A stretch of DNA of 49,267 bases from Luteimonas sp. J29 (GTDB lineage Bacteria; Pseudomonadota; Gammaproteobacteria; Xanthomonadales; Xanthomonadaceae), in the NCBI RefSeq assembly GCF_000472505.1, contig NZ_AWZR01000004.1, positions 345,584 to 394,850 of the forward strand, read 5' to 3'. Shown in pieces: positions 1 to 8,006 of the stretch. Below the pieces are notes generated by a model. It searched no databases, had not been told where the DNA came from, and saw only the letters and a list, made by a program, of their open reading frames with translations. Position 1 is the stretch's first letter. The number at the start of each line of letters is the position of its first letter. The position numbers and the translations under genes were made by a program.

Positions 1-124
1 CGAGCCACGGGCCGTCCATGCCCAGCGCATGCAGCGCCATGGTCACCACGGCGCCGCCGGCGGCACCGAGGGTGAACCATCGCAGCATCGCGCTGGATGG
101 CTGTCTGGTGCTGATCATCCCCAT
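1..124 (-). CDS. N-terminal fragment of a membrane-anchored protein (partial, runs off window)
   Basis: An ATG at 124 (second in-frame ATG at 118) opens a reading frame that continues past the left edge of the window; only about 41 residues are visible. They contain a short polar head (MGMISTRQPSSAMLRW) and then a hydrophobic stretch rich in Gly, Ala and Val that looks like a first transmembrane segment or uncleaved signal anchor. A purine-rich TAGGGACG lies upstream. It follows the REC/EAL regulator gene after a gap of only 12 bases on the same strand, so the two are probably cotranscribed. A sensor kinase would fit that context, but nothing visible proves it. Confidence 0.5.
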   Translation of the reverse strand, partial: MGMISTRQPSSAMLRWFTLGAAGGAVVTMALHALGMDGPWL

Positions 125-136
125 CAGCGTGCGTCC

Positions 137-1951
137 CTACAGGACCGAGTTGTGGAAGTCGAATTCGAGCTCGCCCGCGGGCCGCTGCACCAGGTTGCCC
201 TGGATGAAGTCGACGCCGGTCATCCACAGCGTGGCCGCCGACTGCGCGTCCTCCACCTGCTGGCCGATGACCTGCAGCCCGAGCCGGTGCGCATGGTCGA
301 TCGCGCTGCGCATCTCGTCGCGCACCGCCGCCTCGTGCAGCTGGCTGGAGTAGCGCGCCGACAGGCGCACGTAGCCGAGCGGGAGCTGGCCGAGCAGGGC
401 GTTGGATTCGGGGCTGTAGCTGTACTGGCTCAGGCACAGCTGGACGCCGGCCGCGACCATCTCGCGGCAGAACTCCTGCAGCGACAGCGCGTGCACCAGC
501 GCGTCCTCCTGGCGCACGTCGATCACCAGCGAGTTGCCGTCGACGCCGGCTTCGGCCAGCGAATGCAGCAGCCACTGCGCGTGACCCTGCTGGGCGAGCG
601 TGGTCGGGGCCTGGGTCACGAACAGGCGCAGCGCGCGGTTCTCCTGCTTCTGCCGGTGCAGGGCGCCGATCGCGATCTCCAGTACCCGGCGGTCGACGTC
701 GGCGGTGGCGCCGATGCGCGCGGCGGCGGCCAGCACCTGGCCGGCGGTGTGCTCGGTGCCCTTGCCGTCGCGCATCCGCAGCAGCACCTGGAACTGGGCC
801 TCGTTGCCGCCGGCGACGGCGACGATCGGCTGGAACGCGGTCTGCAGCCGGCCCGAGGCGAGCGCGTCGCGCAGCTCCTGGGCCAGGGCCGCCAGGGCCT
901 GGTCCTCGACCGGCACCGGCCGCTCCCAGGCGGCGATGCCGTGGGCGTGGCTGCGCGCGCCGCGCAGCGCCTCCTCGGCCGCGGCCAGCGCGTCGCCGGG
1001 ATCGTCGAAGCCCAGGGCGAGGTCGGCGAAGCCGACGACCGCGCGCAGGCGCAGCTTCTCCTCGCCGACGTTGAACGTGTGCCCCCCCAGTCCGTCGCGC
1101 AGCTGGCGGGCGAAAGGCGCCAGCTGGCCGGACGCGAGCCCGGACGCCAGCACCAGGAAGGTGTTGTCGTTGAGCCGCGCGGCCGGATGCCCGCCGGCGA
1201 TCTCGCCCACGCGCCGGCCGGCGTCGGTCAGCAGGGTTTCCAGCGAGGCGTAGCCGAACCGGTCGCGCAGCGCGGCCACGCCCGCGATCTCGACGAAGAA
1301 CACCGCACCGTCGGTGGCGCCGGGCACGCTGGCGTTGAGCAGCTGCAGCATCTGCGGCCGGGTGTGCAGGCCGGTGGCCGGATGCCGCTGGGTGGCGCCC
1401 GCCGGCGCCTGCAGGGCGCGCGCGCGCACGATCCGGGTCTGCACCGCCGAGACCAGGTGCTTGGGCCGCACCGGCTTGCGCAGGAAGTCGTCGGCGCCCA
1501 GTTCCAGCGCCTCGAAGCGGCGCTCGGGATCCTCGTCGCCGGTCAGGAACACGATCGGGGTGGAGGCGAAATCGGGCCGGGCGCGGATCAGCGAGGTCAG
1601 TTCGGCGCCGTCCAGGCCGGGCATGTGCAGGTCCATCAGCACCAGGTCGGGGCGCAGCTGCTCGAGCGCGCCCATCACCTCGCTGGTGACCGACACCACC
1701 TGGACCTGCATGCCGGCGCCGGTCAGCACGCTCTCGGCGAACAGGGCCTGGCTGGGGTCGTCCTCGACGACCAGGACCCGCCACGGCCCGGCCTCGGGGG
1801 CCGGCCTTGCGGCAGGCTGGGGCGGCGGGGCGGCGGACGCGTCGGGGCTCTCCACGCACGGCAGCTCCGGCGGCGCGGCATCCCCGCACCAGCGGCGCCA
1901 GTATCCGGCGGGCGGGAATTCCGCGCGTTGGCGATTGTCGGCGTCAGACAC
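137..1951 (-). CDS. Response regulator with degenerate GGDEF and degenerate EAL domains
   Basis: About 604 residues. An N-terminal tail with a conserved-looking aromatic patch (PPAGYWRRWCG) and a Pro/Ala linker is followed by a receiver domain from about residue 58, with phospho-acceptor Asp about 107 (VLMDLHMPG) and a KP signature. A GGDEF-like domain follows, with the active-site motif replaced by LNDNTF near residue 262. The C-terminal EAL-like domain has EAL replaced by QVL (Q about 388), no DDFG motif, and GQQVED in place of the usual EGVET region. It is therefore unlikely to make or degrade c-di-GMP; a receptor or protein-interaction role is inferred. The GTG at 1951 was chosen because AAGG precedes it; a TTG at 1987 is in frame. 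A GATAAT at 2078-2083 is a weak upstream -10. Confidence 0.85.
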   Translation of the reverse strand: MSDADNRQRAEFPPAGYWRRWCGDAAPPELPCVESPDASAAPPPQPAARPAPEAGPWRVLVVEDDPSQALFAESVLTGAGMQVQVVSVTSEVMGALEQLRPDLVLMDLHMPGLDGAELTSLIRARPDFASTPIVFLTGDEDPERRFEALELGADDFLRKPVRPKHLVSAVQTRIVRARALQAPAGATQRHPATGLHTRPQMLQLLNASVPGATDGAVFFVEIAGVAALRDRFGYASLETLLTDAGRRVGEIAGGHPAARLNDNTFLVLASGLASGQLAPFARQLRDGLGGHTFNVGEEKLRLRAVVGFADLALGFDDPGDALAAAEEALRGARSHAHGIAAWERPVPVEDQALAALAQELRDALASGRLQTAFQPIVAVAGGNEAQFQVLLRMRDGKGTEHTAGQVLAAAARIGATADVDRRVLEIAIGALHRQKQENRALRLFVTQAPTTLAQQGHAQWLLHSLAEAGVDGNSLVIDVRQEDALVHALSLQEFCREMVAAGVQLCLSQYSYSPESNALLGQLPLGYVRLSARYSSQLHEAAVRDEMRSAIDHAHRLGLQVIGQQVEDAQSAATLWMTGVDFIQGNLVQRPAGELEFDFHNSVL

Positions 1952-2169
1952 CGCGGGAACCTTGCCGGAAAGCACGAACACGGGCAACCGCGCGCGCGTG
2001 GCACGGCGGACGATCGGGCGGTGAGCCTGCCTGCGCAGCCACGCGATTCATACCTGCGTTTCCCCCTGGAGCCTCGCATTATCGCCGAACCCGGCGCGGT
2101 GGCCACGGCAGGTCGGCGCCGCCAGCGCGCCACTGGTCCGCGCGCTGGGCCTGAACTGTGACCGCCGGC

Positions 2170-2751
2170 TCAGGTGGACGCCGGTCGCGGCGCGCGCCGG
2201 AACAGGCGCCGCCAGGCCCACCAGAGCAGTAGCAGCAGGCCGACGCCCAGGGTGACCACCACGCCCAGCACCAGCCACGGCCAGGTCCACATCAGGCCCA
2301 GCGCGCCGACCACCACCACGTCCTCGGTGGCCGAGGCGGTCCAGTTGCTCACCGGCTCGGGCGAGGTGTTGAGCAGGGCGCGCGAGCCGGCCTTGACCGC
2401 GTGGCTGGCCAGCGCCACGCCGGCGCCGGTCGCCAGCATGCCGGCCCCGAGTTCGCCGTCGGGCGAGAGCGCGGCGGCGGCGAGGAAGGCGCCGGCCGGG
2501 ATCCGGGCCAGGGTCTGCAGCAGGTCCCAGGCCGAGTCCACGCCCGGGATCTTGTCGGCGAGGAACTCGGCCAGCGCCAGCGCGCCGGACACGCCCAGGA
2601 CCCAGGGCGAGGTGGTCGCCTCCAGCGCCGGCGGCAGGTCCAGCCAGCCCAGCACCCCGGCCAGGCCGACCCCGAACACGGTCAGGTAGGCGCGGATGCC
2701 CGCCAGCCAGGCGAGCAGCACGCCGATGGCGAACAGGTGGGCATCGGTCAT
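2170..2751 (-). CDS. DUF4126 family membrane protein
   Basis: 193 residues, strongly hydrophobic. Several membrane segments are visible: an N-terminal helix around residues 5-35, central Ala/Leu/Val-rich helices, and a long C-terminal helix ending in a basic WWAWRRLFRRAPR tail typical of a cytoplasmic end. Conserved-looking features of the DUF4126 family include the FLADKIPGVDSAWD loop and the Gly-rich second half. The function is unknown. The ATG at 2751 has a good ribosome-binding site (GAGGAG, 5 nt away). It is transcribed away from the DUF6776 gene, with which it shares a 101-base divergent promoter region. Confidence in the family is good; no function can be assigned. Confidence 0.85.
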   Translation of the reverse strand: MTDAHLFAIGVLLAWLAGIRAYLTVFGVGLAGVLGWLDLPPALEATTSPWVLGVSGALALAEFLADKIPGVDSAWDLLQTLARIPAGAFLAAAALSPDGELGAGMLATGAGVALASHAVKAGSRALLNTSPEPVSNWTASATEDVVVVGALGLMWTWPWLVLGVVVTLGVGLLLLLWWAWRRLFRRAPRPAST

Positions 2752-2795
2752 CGGGACTCCTCGCGGACCGCAGCCGGCGGTCGCGTCTGCGCCCG

Positions 2796-2801
2796 AGTAT
2801 A
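2796..2801 (-). promoter_or_regulatory. -10 element (TATACT) for the DUF4126 gene
   Basis: TATACT read on the minus strand, 44 nt upstream of the ATG at 2751, within the divergent region 2752-2852. No clear -35 is seen 17 nt upstream; that place is occupied by the -35 of the opposite promoter. Confidence 0.45.
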
Positions 2802-2816
2802 GGAGCAGGGTGCGCC

Positions 2817-2846
2817 TTGACGCAGGTGCGCGGGCGTCGCTATACG
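2817..2846 (+). promoter_or_regulatory. Sigma-70 promoter TTGACG-18-TATACG, leaderless geometry
   Basis: TTGACG at 2817-2822, an 18-base spacer and TATACG at 2841-2846. This is the best -35/-10 pair seen in the window. The -10 ends 6 nt before the ATG at 2853, so transcription should begin at or next to the start codon, giving a leaderless mRNA. Confidence 0.55.
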
Positions 2847-2852
2847 GGAACG

Positions 2853-3605
2853 ATGACGGAGCCGACTCCCAGCCAGGAGGGCGACCAGCCCACTGGCCCC
2901 GCCGCGCAGTCCCCCGCGCCCGCCGAGATGGTGCCGTCCTCGCCGGCGGGCTATGCGGTGGTGGCGGTGTTCGTGGCCGCGCTCGGGTTCGGCCTGTGGG
3001 GCGTGTGGGCCACGGTCGCCAGGCCGTCCCCGGGCGGCGTCACCGACCTGGCCAGCGCGCAGGCGCGGATCGAGGCGCTCGAGCAGGAAGTCGCCACCCT
3101 GTCGCGCTCGGACCAGATCAGCCGCGACGCCAACCGCGACCTGCAGGGCGCCCTGGCCGAGCGGGAGGAGGAGATCTCGGCGCTGCGCGCGGACATTGCG
3201 TTCTACGAGCGCTTCGTCGGCTCGACCGCGCAGCGGCGCGGCCTGGCCGTGCACGAGCTGGCACTGGTCCCGCGCGGCGGCCAGGCCTGGCAGTACACCG
3301 TGACCCTGACCCAGAACCTGAACCGCGGTTCGGTGAGCAGCGGCCGGCTGACCCTGGCCGTGGAAGGCACCCGCGACGGCCGCCTGGAGCGGCTGGACTG
3401 GGCCGCCCTGCGCCAGCAGCCCGATGCCGAGGGCGTGGAGTACTCGTTCAAGTACTTCCAGCAGCTCGAGGGCGAGGTGGTGCTGCCGCCGGGCTTCAAG
3501 CCGCTGCGGGTGGTGGCGCGACTCGCGCCGTCCTCGGGCGCGCCGGTGGAGAAGACCCTGGCCTGGGACGAGGCCGCCAGGGCGCCGGCGCAGGCGGGGG
3601 AATGA
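2853..3605 (+). CDS. DUF6776 family membrane-anchored coiled-coil protein
   Basis: About 250 residues. A Pro-rich cytoplasmic head of about 30 residues is followed by one transmembrane helix (about 31-55, [19 protein letters not shown]). A predicted coiled coil of about 60 residues comes next, rich in Ala/Glu/Arg/Leu heptads ([26 protein letters not shown]), then a beta-rich C-terminal half. This layout matches DUF6776, a family of unknown function. The ATG at 2853 is preferred over the in-frame TTG at 2817, because the TTG belongs to a -35 box. There is no strong Shine-Dalgarno, consistent with a leaderless message. erpA follows 58 bases later on the same strand. Confidence 0.8.
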   Translation: MTEPTPSQEGDQPTGPAAQSPAPAEMVPSSPAGYAVVAVFVAALGFGLWGVWATVARPSPGGVTDLASAQARIEALEQEVATLSRSDQISRDANRDLQGALAEREEEISALRADIAFYERFVGSTAQRRGLAVHELALVPRGGQAWQYTVTLTQNLNRGSVSSGRLTLAVEGTRDGRLERLDWAALRQQPDAEGVEYSFKYFQQLEGEVVLPPGFKPLRVVARLAPSSGAPVEKTLAWDEAARAPAQAGE

Positions 3606-3663
3606 ACGCAGCGTGCCGGCGCGGCGCTTGAAGTCGCGCCGCCCGCGCCCCATCCTGATCGAC

Positions 3664-4026
3664 ATGTCCTCGCCCGCACCAGACTACCTTTCGCTGCAGC
3701 GCCCGCTGGAGTTCACCCCGGCGGCGGCCGGCAAGGTCCGTGAACTGATCGCCGAGGAAGGCAATCCGGCGCTCAAGCTGCGCGTCTACATCCAGGGCGG
3801 CGGCTGCTCGGGCTTCCAGTACGGCTTCGAGTTCGACGAGCAGCAGGCCGAGGACGACCTGGCCGTGACCACCGACGGCGTCACCCTGGTGGTCGATCCG
3901 CTCAGCCTGCAGTACCTGATGGGCGCGACGGTGGACTACACCGAGAGCCTGCACGGCGCCCAGTTCACGATCCGCAACCCGAACGCCCGCTCGACCTGCG
4001 GCTGCGGGTCGTCGTTCACCGTCTGA
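3664..4026 (+). CDS. erpA: Iron-sulfur cluster insertion protein ErpA
   Basis: 120 residues, A-type Fe-S carrier (HesB/IscA family). It accepts Fe-S clusters and transfers them to apoproteins such as isoprenoid-synthesis enzymes. The three conserved cysteines are visible: one in [11 protein letters not shown] and two in the C-terminal TCGCGSSF. A short N-terminal extension and the [13 protein letters not shown] start match ErpA better than IscA. The ATG at 3664 is the only start that gives the usual family length; the longer upstream frame would cross the preceding gene. nudC starts 5 bases downstream, so the two are likely cotranscribed. Confidence 0.93.
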   Translation: MSSPAPDYLSLQRPLEFTPAAAGKVRELIAEEGNPALKLRVYIQGGGCSGFQYGFEFDEQQAEDDLAVTTDGVTLVVDPLSLQYLMGATVDYTESLHGAQFTIRNPNARSTCGCGSSFTV

Positions 4027-4031
4027 CCGCC

Positions 4032-4925
4032 ATGGCCGACGCACCGCCGGGCTTCGCCTTCGTCGAAGGCGCGCTCGACCGCGTCGAGTTCCTGCGCACG
4101 CAATCCGACCGCCTGGCCGCGCTGTGGCCGGACGCGCGCCTGCTGCGGCTCGATGCCGAGGGCCGCGCGCTGTGCGGCGACGGCGGCACGCCCGTGGACG
4201 AACGCGGCGGCGACCATCCGGCGCTGCGGGCCGAGGCCGTGCTGCTGGGCATGGACGGCGGCCGGGCCTGGTTCGCCGCACCCGACCCGGGCACGGATCC
4301 CGGGACGCCGCGCGTGGACCTGCGTACCGCCGCCGCCAGCTGGCCGGTGCGCGAGGCGACGGCCTTCGCCCAGGCGCGCGCGGTGCTGCACTGGCGCGCG
4401 CGGCATCGTTACTGCGGCGCCTGCGGCACGCAGCTCCGCTTCGAGCGCGCGGGCTGGCTCGGCCGCTGCGACGGCTGCGCCAGCGAGCACTATCCGCGCA
4501 CCGATCCGGCGGTGATCGTCGCGGTCACCGACGGCGAGCGCCTGCTGCTCGGCCGCCAGGCGGACTGGCCGCCGCGCCGCTATTCGACCCTGGCCGGTTT
4601 CGTCGAGCCCGGCGAAACCCTCGAGCAGACCGTGGTGCGCGAGGTGTTCGAGGAATCCGCGGTGCGGGTGCGCCGCTGCCGTTATCTCGCCTCGCAGCCG
4701 TGGCCGTTCCCGTCCTCGCTGATGCTGGGCTTCATCGCCGACGCCGAGCCGGACGTGCCGCGCCCGAGCGACGAGGAGCTGGAGGACGCGCGCTGGTTCA
4801 CCCGCGAGGAGGTGGGCGATGCGCTCGAAGGACGCACCGGCGGACAGGGGTTGCTGCTGTCGCCGCGGCTGTCGATCTCGCGCTGGCTGGTCGAGGCCTG
4901 GTACCGCGGCGGCGCGTCCGCCTGA
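4032..4925 (+). CDS. nudC: NAD(+) diphosphatase / NADH pyrophosphatase NudC
   Basis: 297 residues. It hydrolyses NAD(H) to NMN(H) and AMP, and family members also remove NAD caps from RNA. The sequence shows an N-terminal NUDIX-like domain, then a four-cysteine zinc ribbon (C128, C131, C146, C149) followed by SEHYPRTDP. The catalytic Nudix box spans about 189-211 (GFVEPGETLEQ then REVFEESAV). The Nudix consensus REUXEEXGU has Ala in place of Gly at about 210; the metal-binding glutamates are intact. The SQPWPFPSSLM motif after the box is the NudC-specific signature. The gene starts 5 bases after erpA. Confidence 0.93.
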   Translation: MADAPPGFAFVEGALDRVEFLRTQSDRLAALWPDARLLRLDAEGRALCGDGGTPVDERGGDHPALRAEAVLLGMDGGRAWFAAPDPGTDPGTPRVDLRTAAASWPVREATAFAQARAVLHWRARHRYCGACGTQLRFERAGWLGRCDGCASEHYPRTDPAVIVAVTDGERLLLGRQADWPPRRYSTLAGFVEPGETLEQTVVREVFEESAVRVRRCRYLASQPWPFPSSLMLGFIADAEPDVPRPSDEELEDARWFTREEVGDALEGRTGGQGLLLSPRLSISRWLVEAWYRGGASA

Positions 4926-4966
4926 GTCCGGCAACGCCCGGTTCGCCGCCGGCGCCCCGCGGGCCC

Positions 4967-4972
4967 TAGAAT
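4967..4972 (+). promoter_or_regulatory. -10 element (TAGAAT) directly before ampE, leaderless geometry
   Basis: TAGAAT at 4967-4972, ending exactly 6 nt before the ATG at 4979. No Shine-Dalgarno fits in the remaining space. No good -35 is seen at the usual distance. Confidence 0.5.
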
Positions 4973-4978
4973 CGGCCC

Positions 4979-5896
4979 ATGTTCGCCACCCTGCTCGCGG
5001 TCGTCGTGGCGCTGGTGCTGGGACACCTGGCCCGCGACCTGACCGCCACCCTGCGCCATTACGGCTGGTTCGAGGGCTGGCTGGACTGGCTGCACGCGCG
5101 ACTGGGCGAGGATGGCGCGTTCGGCAGTCGCTGGGGCATCGCCCTGGCCCTGCTCCCGCCGCTGCTGCTGGTGGCGCTGCTGCAATGGCTGCTGGACAGC
5201 GTGCTGTTCGGGCTGCCGGGGCTGCTGTTCGCGGTGGTCGTGCTGTTCCATGCCTGGGGGCCGCGCGACCTGGATCGCGACGTCGACGATATCGTCGAGG
5301 CCGCGGACGGCGACGGTCGCCGCGCCGCCGCCGCCGCGCTGTGGCCGGAGCACCGGCGCGACCAGGCCAGCCTGCACCCCCCGGCGCTGGTGGGCGCGGT
5401 GGCGGATGCGGCGCTGCGGCGCTGGTTCGGCGTGCTGCTGTGGTTCCTGGTGCTGGGCGCGGTCGGGGCGTTGCTGTACCGCCTGGTCGCGGTCGCGGCC
5501 GAGGACCGCGTATCGACCCGCCTGCCGCCGCCGATGGTGCATGGCGCGCGCGCGCTGCTGGCGGCGCTGGACTGGCCTGCGGCGCAGCTGGTCACCCTGT
5601 CGCTGGCGCTGGTGGGCAACTTCGACGTGGTACTCGGGGCCTGGAAGGAGGCCGGCGGCGCCGACCTGCGCCTGGACACCGGCTTCGTCGCCGCCGCCGT
5701 GCGCGCCAGCGTGCGCAGCGAGATCGCCGACGAGGCCGAGGAATATGCCGAGGCCGGCGTGCCGCCCGGCAGCGCGCTGGTGCTCGAACTCGGGCCGCTG
5801 CCGGAACTTCGCGACGCGATGAGCCTGGTCTGGCGCAGCCTGCTGCTGTGGCTGGCGGTGATCGCGCTGTTCGTGATCGCCGGGTGGGTCAGCTGA
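4979..5896 (+). CDS. ampE: AmpE-like regulatory signalling modulator membrane protein
   Basis: 305 residues of an integral membrane protein related to AmpE and the CobD/CbiB fold. AmpE is linked to beta-lactamase regulation in enterobacteria; the function elsewhere is uncertain. Visible features are the N-terminal hydrophobic start (MFATLLAVVVALVLGHL), a second hydrophobic pair around residues 50-95, the acidic motif RDLDRDVDDIVEA, and two further segments around residues 150-175 and at the C-terminus. It does not overlap nudC (53-base gap) and appears to have its own promoter. It converges on the MFS-PlsC gene with 15 bases between stop codons. The ampE symbol is based on family resemblance only. 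Confidence 0.75.
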   Translation: MFATLLAVVVALVLGHLARDLTATLRHYGWFEGWLDWLHARLGEDGAFGSRWGIALALLPPLLLVALLQWLLDSVLFGLPGLLFAVVVLFHAWGPRDLDRDVDDIVEAADGDGRRAAAAALWPEHRRDQASLHPPALVGAVADAALRRWFGVLLWFLVLGAVGALLYRLVAVAAEDRVSTRLPPPMVHGARALLAALDWPAAQLVTLSLALVGNFDVVLGAWKEAGGADLRLDTGFVAAAVRASVRSEIADEAEEYAEAGVPPGSALVLELGPLPELRDAMSLVWRSLLLWLAVIALFVIAGWVS

Positions 5897-5911
5897 GCGA
5901 GGACGCCGCGC

Positions 5912-7855
5912 TTAGGGCCGGTCGCCGCGCAGCGCGCGCACCTTCGCCTCCAGCTGCTGCGCGGTGACGCCCGGGTCGGTGACCGGCGCGTCCGCGACCA
6001 CCACCACGTGCGCGCGGAAGCGCCGCGGCACCCGCATCCGCCCCAGCCGCGAATCGCGCCGGCTCCACATGCTGGCCCACATCCCGCACAGGGCCATCGG
6101 TACCACCGGCACCGGACGCCCGGCCTCGGCCGCGCGCCGCACGATCCGCTCCACGCCCGGCTTGAACGGCGCGATGTCGCCGTCCTTCGTCAGCGCGCCT
6201 TCGGGGAAGATGCCGACGATCTCGCCTTCGGCCAGCGCCGCGTCGATCGCGTCGAAGGCGCGCTCCATCAGCGCCGGGTCCTCGCGCGCGCCGGCGATCG
6301 GGATCGCGCGGGCGGTGCGGAAGATCCAGCGCATCACCGGCACCTCGAAGATGCGGTGGTACATCACGAACCGCACCGGGCGCGGGATGGTCGCGGCGAG
6401 GATCAGCGCGTCCATGTAGCTGACGTGGTTGCACACGATCAGCGCCGGGCCCTCGTCGGGCACGTGCTTCTCGATCCCGTGCAGCTCCAGCCGGTACAGC
6501 GCGCGCACCATCAGCCAGCTGACGAAGCGCATCGCGAACTCGGGCACGATGCTGAAGATCCAGATCGCGACCAGGGCGTTGGCGATCGCCAGCGCCAGGA
6601 ACAGCTGCGGGATGCTCCAGCCCAGCAGCTGCTGCACCGCGATGCCGATCAGGGCCGCGGCGACGATGAACAGCGAGTTCTGGATGTTCATGCCGGCGAT
6701 CACCCGCGCCAGCTCGTCCCGCGGCGTGCGGCTCTGGATCAGCGCGAACAGCGGCACCACGAAGAAACCGGTGAACATGCCGATGCCGGTGAGGTCGGCG
6801 ACGATCCGCCAGCTGCCCGGCGCGTCCAGGAACCCGCGCACCGACAGCCCCGCCGCCAGCGCCGCGCCGGGGCGGGCGAAGTACAGGTCGAGCATGAAGG
6901 CGCTCACGCCCAGCGCGCCCAGCGGCACCAGGCCGATCTCCACCGTGCGCCCGGAGAGCTTCTCGCACAGCAGCGAACCCACGCCCACGCCGATCGAGAA
7001 CAGGGCCAGCGCGAAGATGTACAGCGCCTGGGTGCCGCCGAGGTTGGCCTCGGCGTACATCGGCAGCTGCGCGGTGAGCACGGTGCCGATGAACCAGAAC
7101 CAGGACACGCCCAGCACCGCGTTGCGCACCGCCGGCTGGCGCCGGGTGAGCTTCCAGATCCGCCAGGACTGGCGGGCCACGTTCCAGTCGATCCGCAGCG
7201 CCGGGTCGCCGGCCGGCACGGGCGGGATCCTGCGCGCGACCAGGTTGCCGGCCACGGCCAGCAGGATGATCGCCGCCGCGGCCACGTAGGGCCCCGACGC
7301 GCCGGCGAGCAGGAAGATCGAACCGCCCGCGACCATGCCCAGCAGGATCGAGATCGAGGTGCCCATCTCGACCAGGCCGTTGCCGCCGGTCAGTTCCTCG
7401 GGCGCGAGCACCGAGGGCAGGATCGAATACTTCACCGGGCCGAACAGCGTGGACTGCAGGCCGGTGCAGAACAGCGCCACCAGCAGCAGCGGCATGTTCT
7501 GCAGGACGAAGCCGACCGCGGCCAGCGACATGATCGCGATCTCCATCGTCGTGGTGATCACGATCAGGCGCTGCTTCTCCAGCTTCTCCGCGATCTGGCC
7601 GGCGGTGGCCGAGAACAGGAAGTAGGGCAGGATGAAGATCGCCGGCGCGAGCTGGGTGTAGAGCGCGCGCGACCCGGTCGAGATCGTGCCGGCGACGGCC
7701 ATGGCGCCGAGCAGGCCGATGATCGCCTGGCGGTAGACGTTGTCGTTGAACGCGCCCAGCGCCTGCACGGTGAAGTACGGCAGGAAGCGGCGCTGGCGCA
7801 GCAGGTCGAACTGCGAATGGTGGTTGGGCCGGTCGTGCCCGGTCTCGTGCGCCAT
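5912..7855 (-). CDS. MFS transporter fused to a PlsC-type 1-acylglycerol-3-phosphate acyltransferase
   Basis: 647 residues. The first roughly 420 form a 12-helix major facilitator domain of the lysophospholipid transporter (LplT) kind. A PlsC acyltransferase domain follows, with catalytic HX4D (H477, D482 in NHVSYMD) and the FPEGALT substrate motif. The likely role is flipping lysophospholipid or lysophosphatidate and re-acylating it at the inner membrane. Related three-domain proteins carry an acyl-ACP synthetase (AMP-binding) domain after PlsC; here the protein ends soon after PlsC, so acyl donors must be made elsewhere. The ATG at 7855 was chosen for its GGAGGA ribosome-binding site; the open frame extends further upstream with non-homologous-looking Arg-rich sequence. 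Confidence 0.88.
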   Translation of the reverse strand: MAHETGHDRPNHHSQFDLLRQRRFLPYFTVQALGAFNDNVYRQAIIGLLGAMAVAGTISTGSRALYTQLAPAIFILPYFLFSATAGQIAEKLEKQRLIVITTTMEIAIMSLAAVGFVLQNMPLLLVALFCTGLQSTLFGPVKYSILPSVLAPEELTGGNGLVEMGTSISILLGMVAGGSIFLLAGASGPYVAAAAIILLAVAGNLVARRIPPVPAGDPALRIDWNVARQSWRIWKLTRRQPAVRNAVLGVSWFWFIGTVLTAQLPMYAEANLGGTQALYIFALALFSIGVGVGSLLCEKLSGRTVEIGLVPLGALGVSAFMLDLYFARPGAALAAGLSVRGFLDAPGSWRIVADLTGIGMFTGFFVVPLFALIQSRTPRDELARVIAGMNIQNSLFIVAAALIGIAVQQLLGWSIPQLFLALAIANALVAIWIFSIVPEFAMRFVSWLMVRALYRLELHGIEKHVPDEGPALIVCNHVSYMDALILAATIPRPVRFVMYHRIFEVPVMRWIFRTARAIPIAGAREDPALMERAFDAIDAALAEGEIVGIFPEGALTKDGDIAPFKPGVERIVRRAAEAGRPVPVVPMALCGMWASMWSRRDSRLGRMRVPRRFRAHVVVVADAPVTDPGVTAQQLEAKVRALRGDRP

Positions 7856-8006
7856 GCGTCCTCCGAGGGCTGGCCCGGAGTGTAGCGGGCGGGCGGCACC
7901 CGGCGCACCGCGGTCCGGCGCCCGCGCCGGTGCGTTCGGCCGCCGTCCACGCCGCGCGCCTGCCCGGTTGCTAGAGTGGCCGCGACCACGCCCGGCGGAG
8001 CGCACC

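Noticed and set aside
29..2161. A 710-codon open frame on the plus strand opposite the REC-EAL gene
   Set aside because: The translation is Arg/His/Gln-rich low complexity typical of an antisense frame in GC-rich DNA, while the minus strand encodes recognisable domains over the same span.
2817..2852. TTG at 2817 as the start of the DUF6776 protein
   Set aside because: The TTG is part of a TTGACG -35 box with a matching -10 at 18 bases, and the added residues are not membrane-protein-like.
6008..7885. A 625-codon plus-strand frame opposite the MFS-PlsC gene
   Set aside because: His/Arg/Gln-rich antisense shadow; the minus strand has transmembrane helices and acyltransferase motifs.
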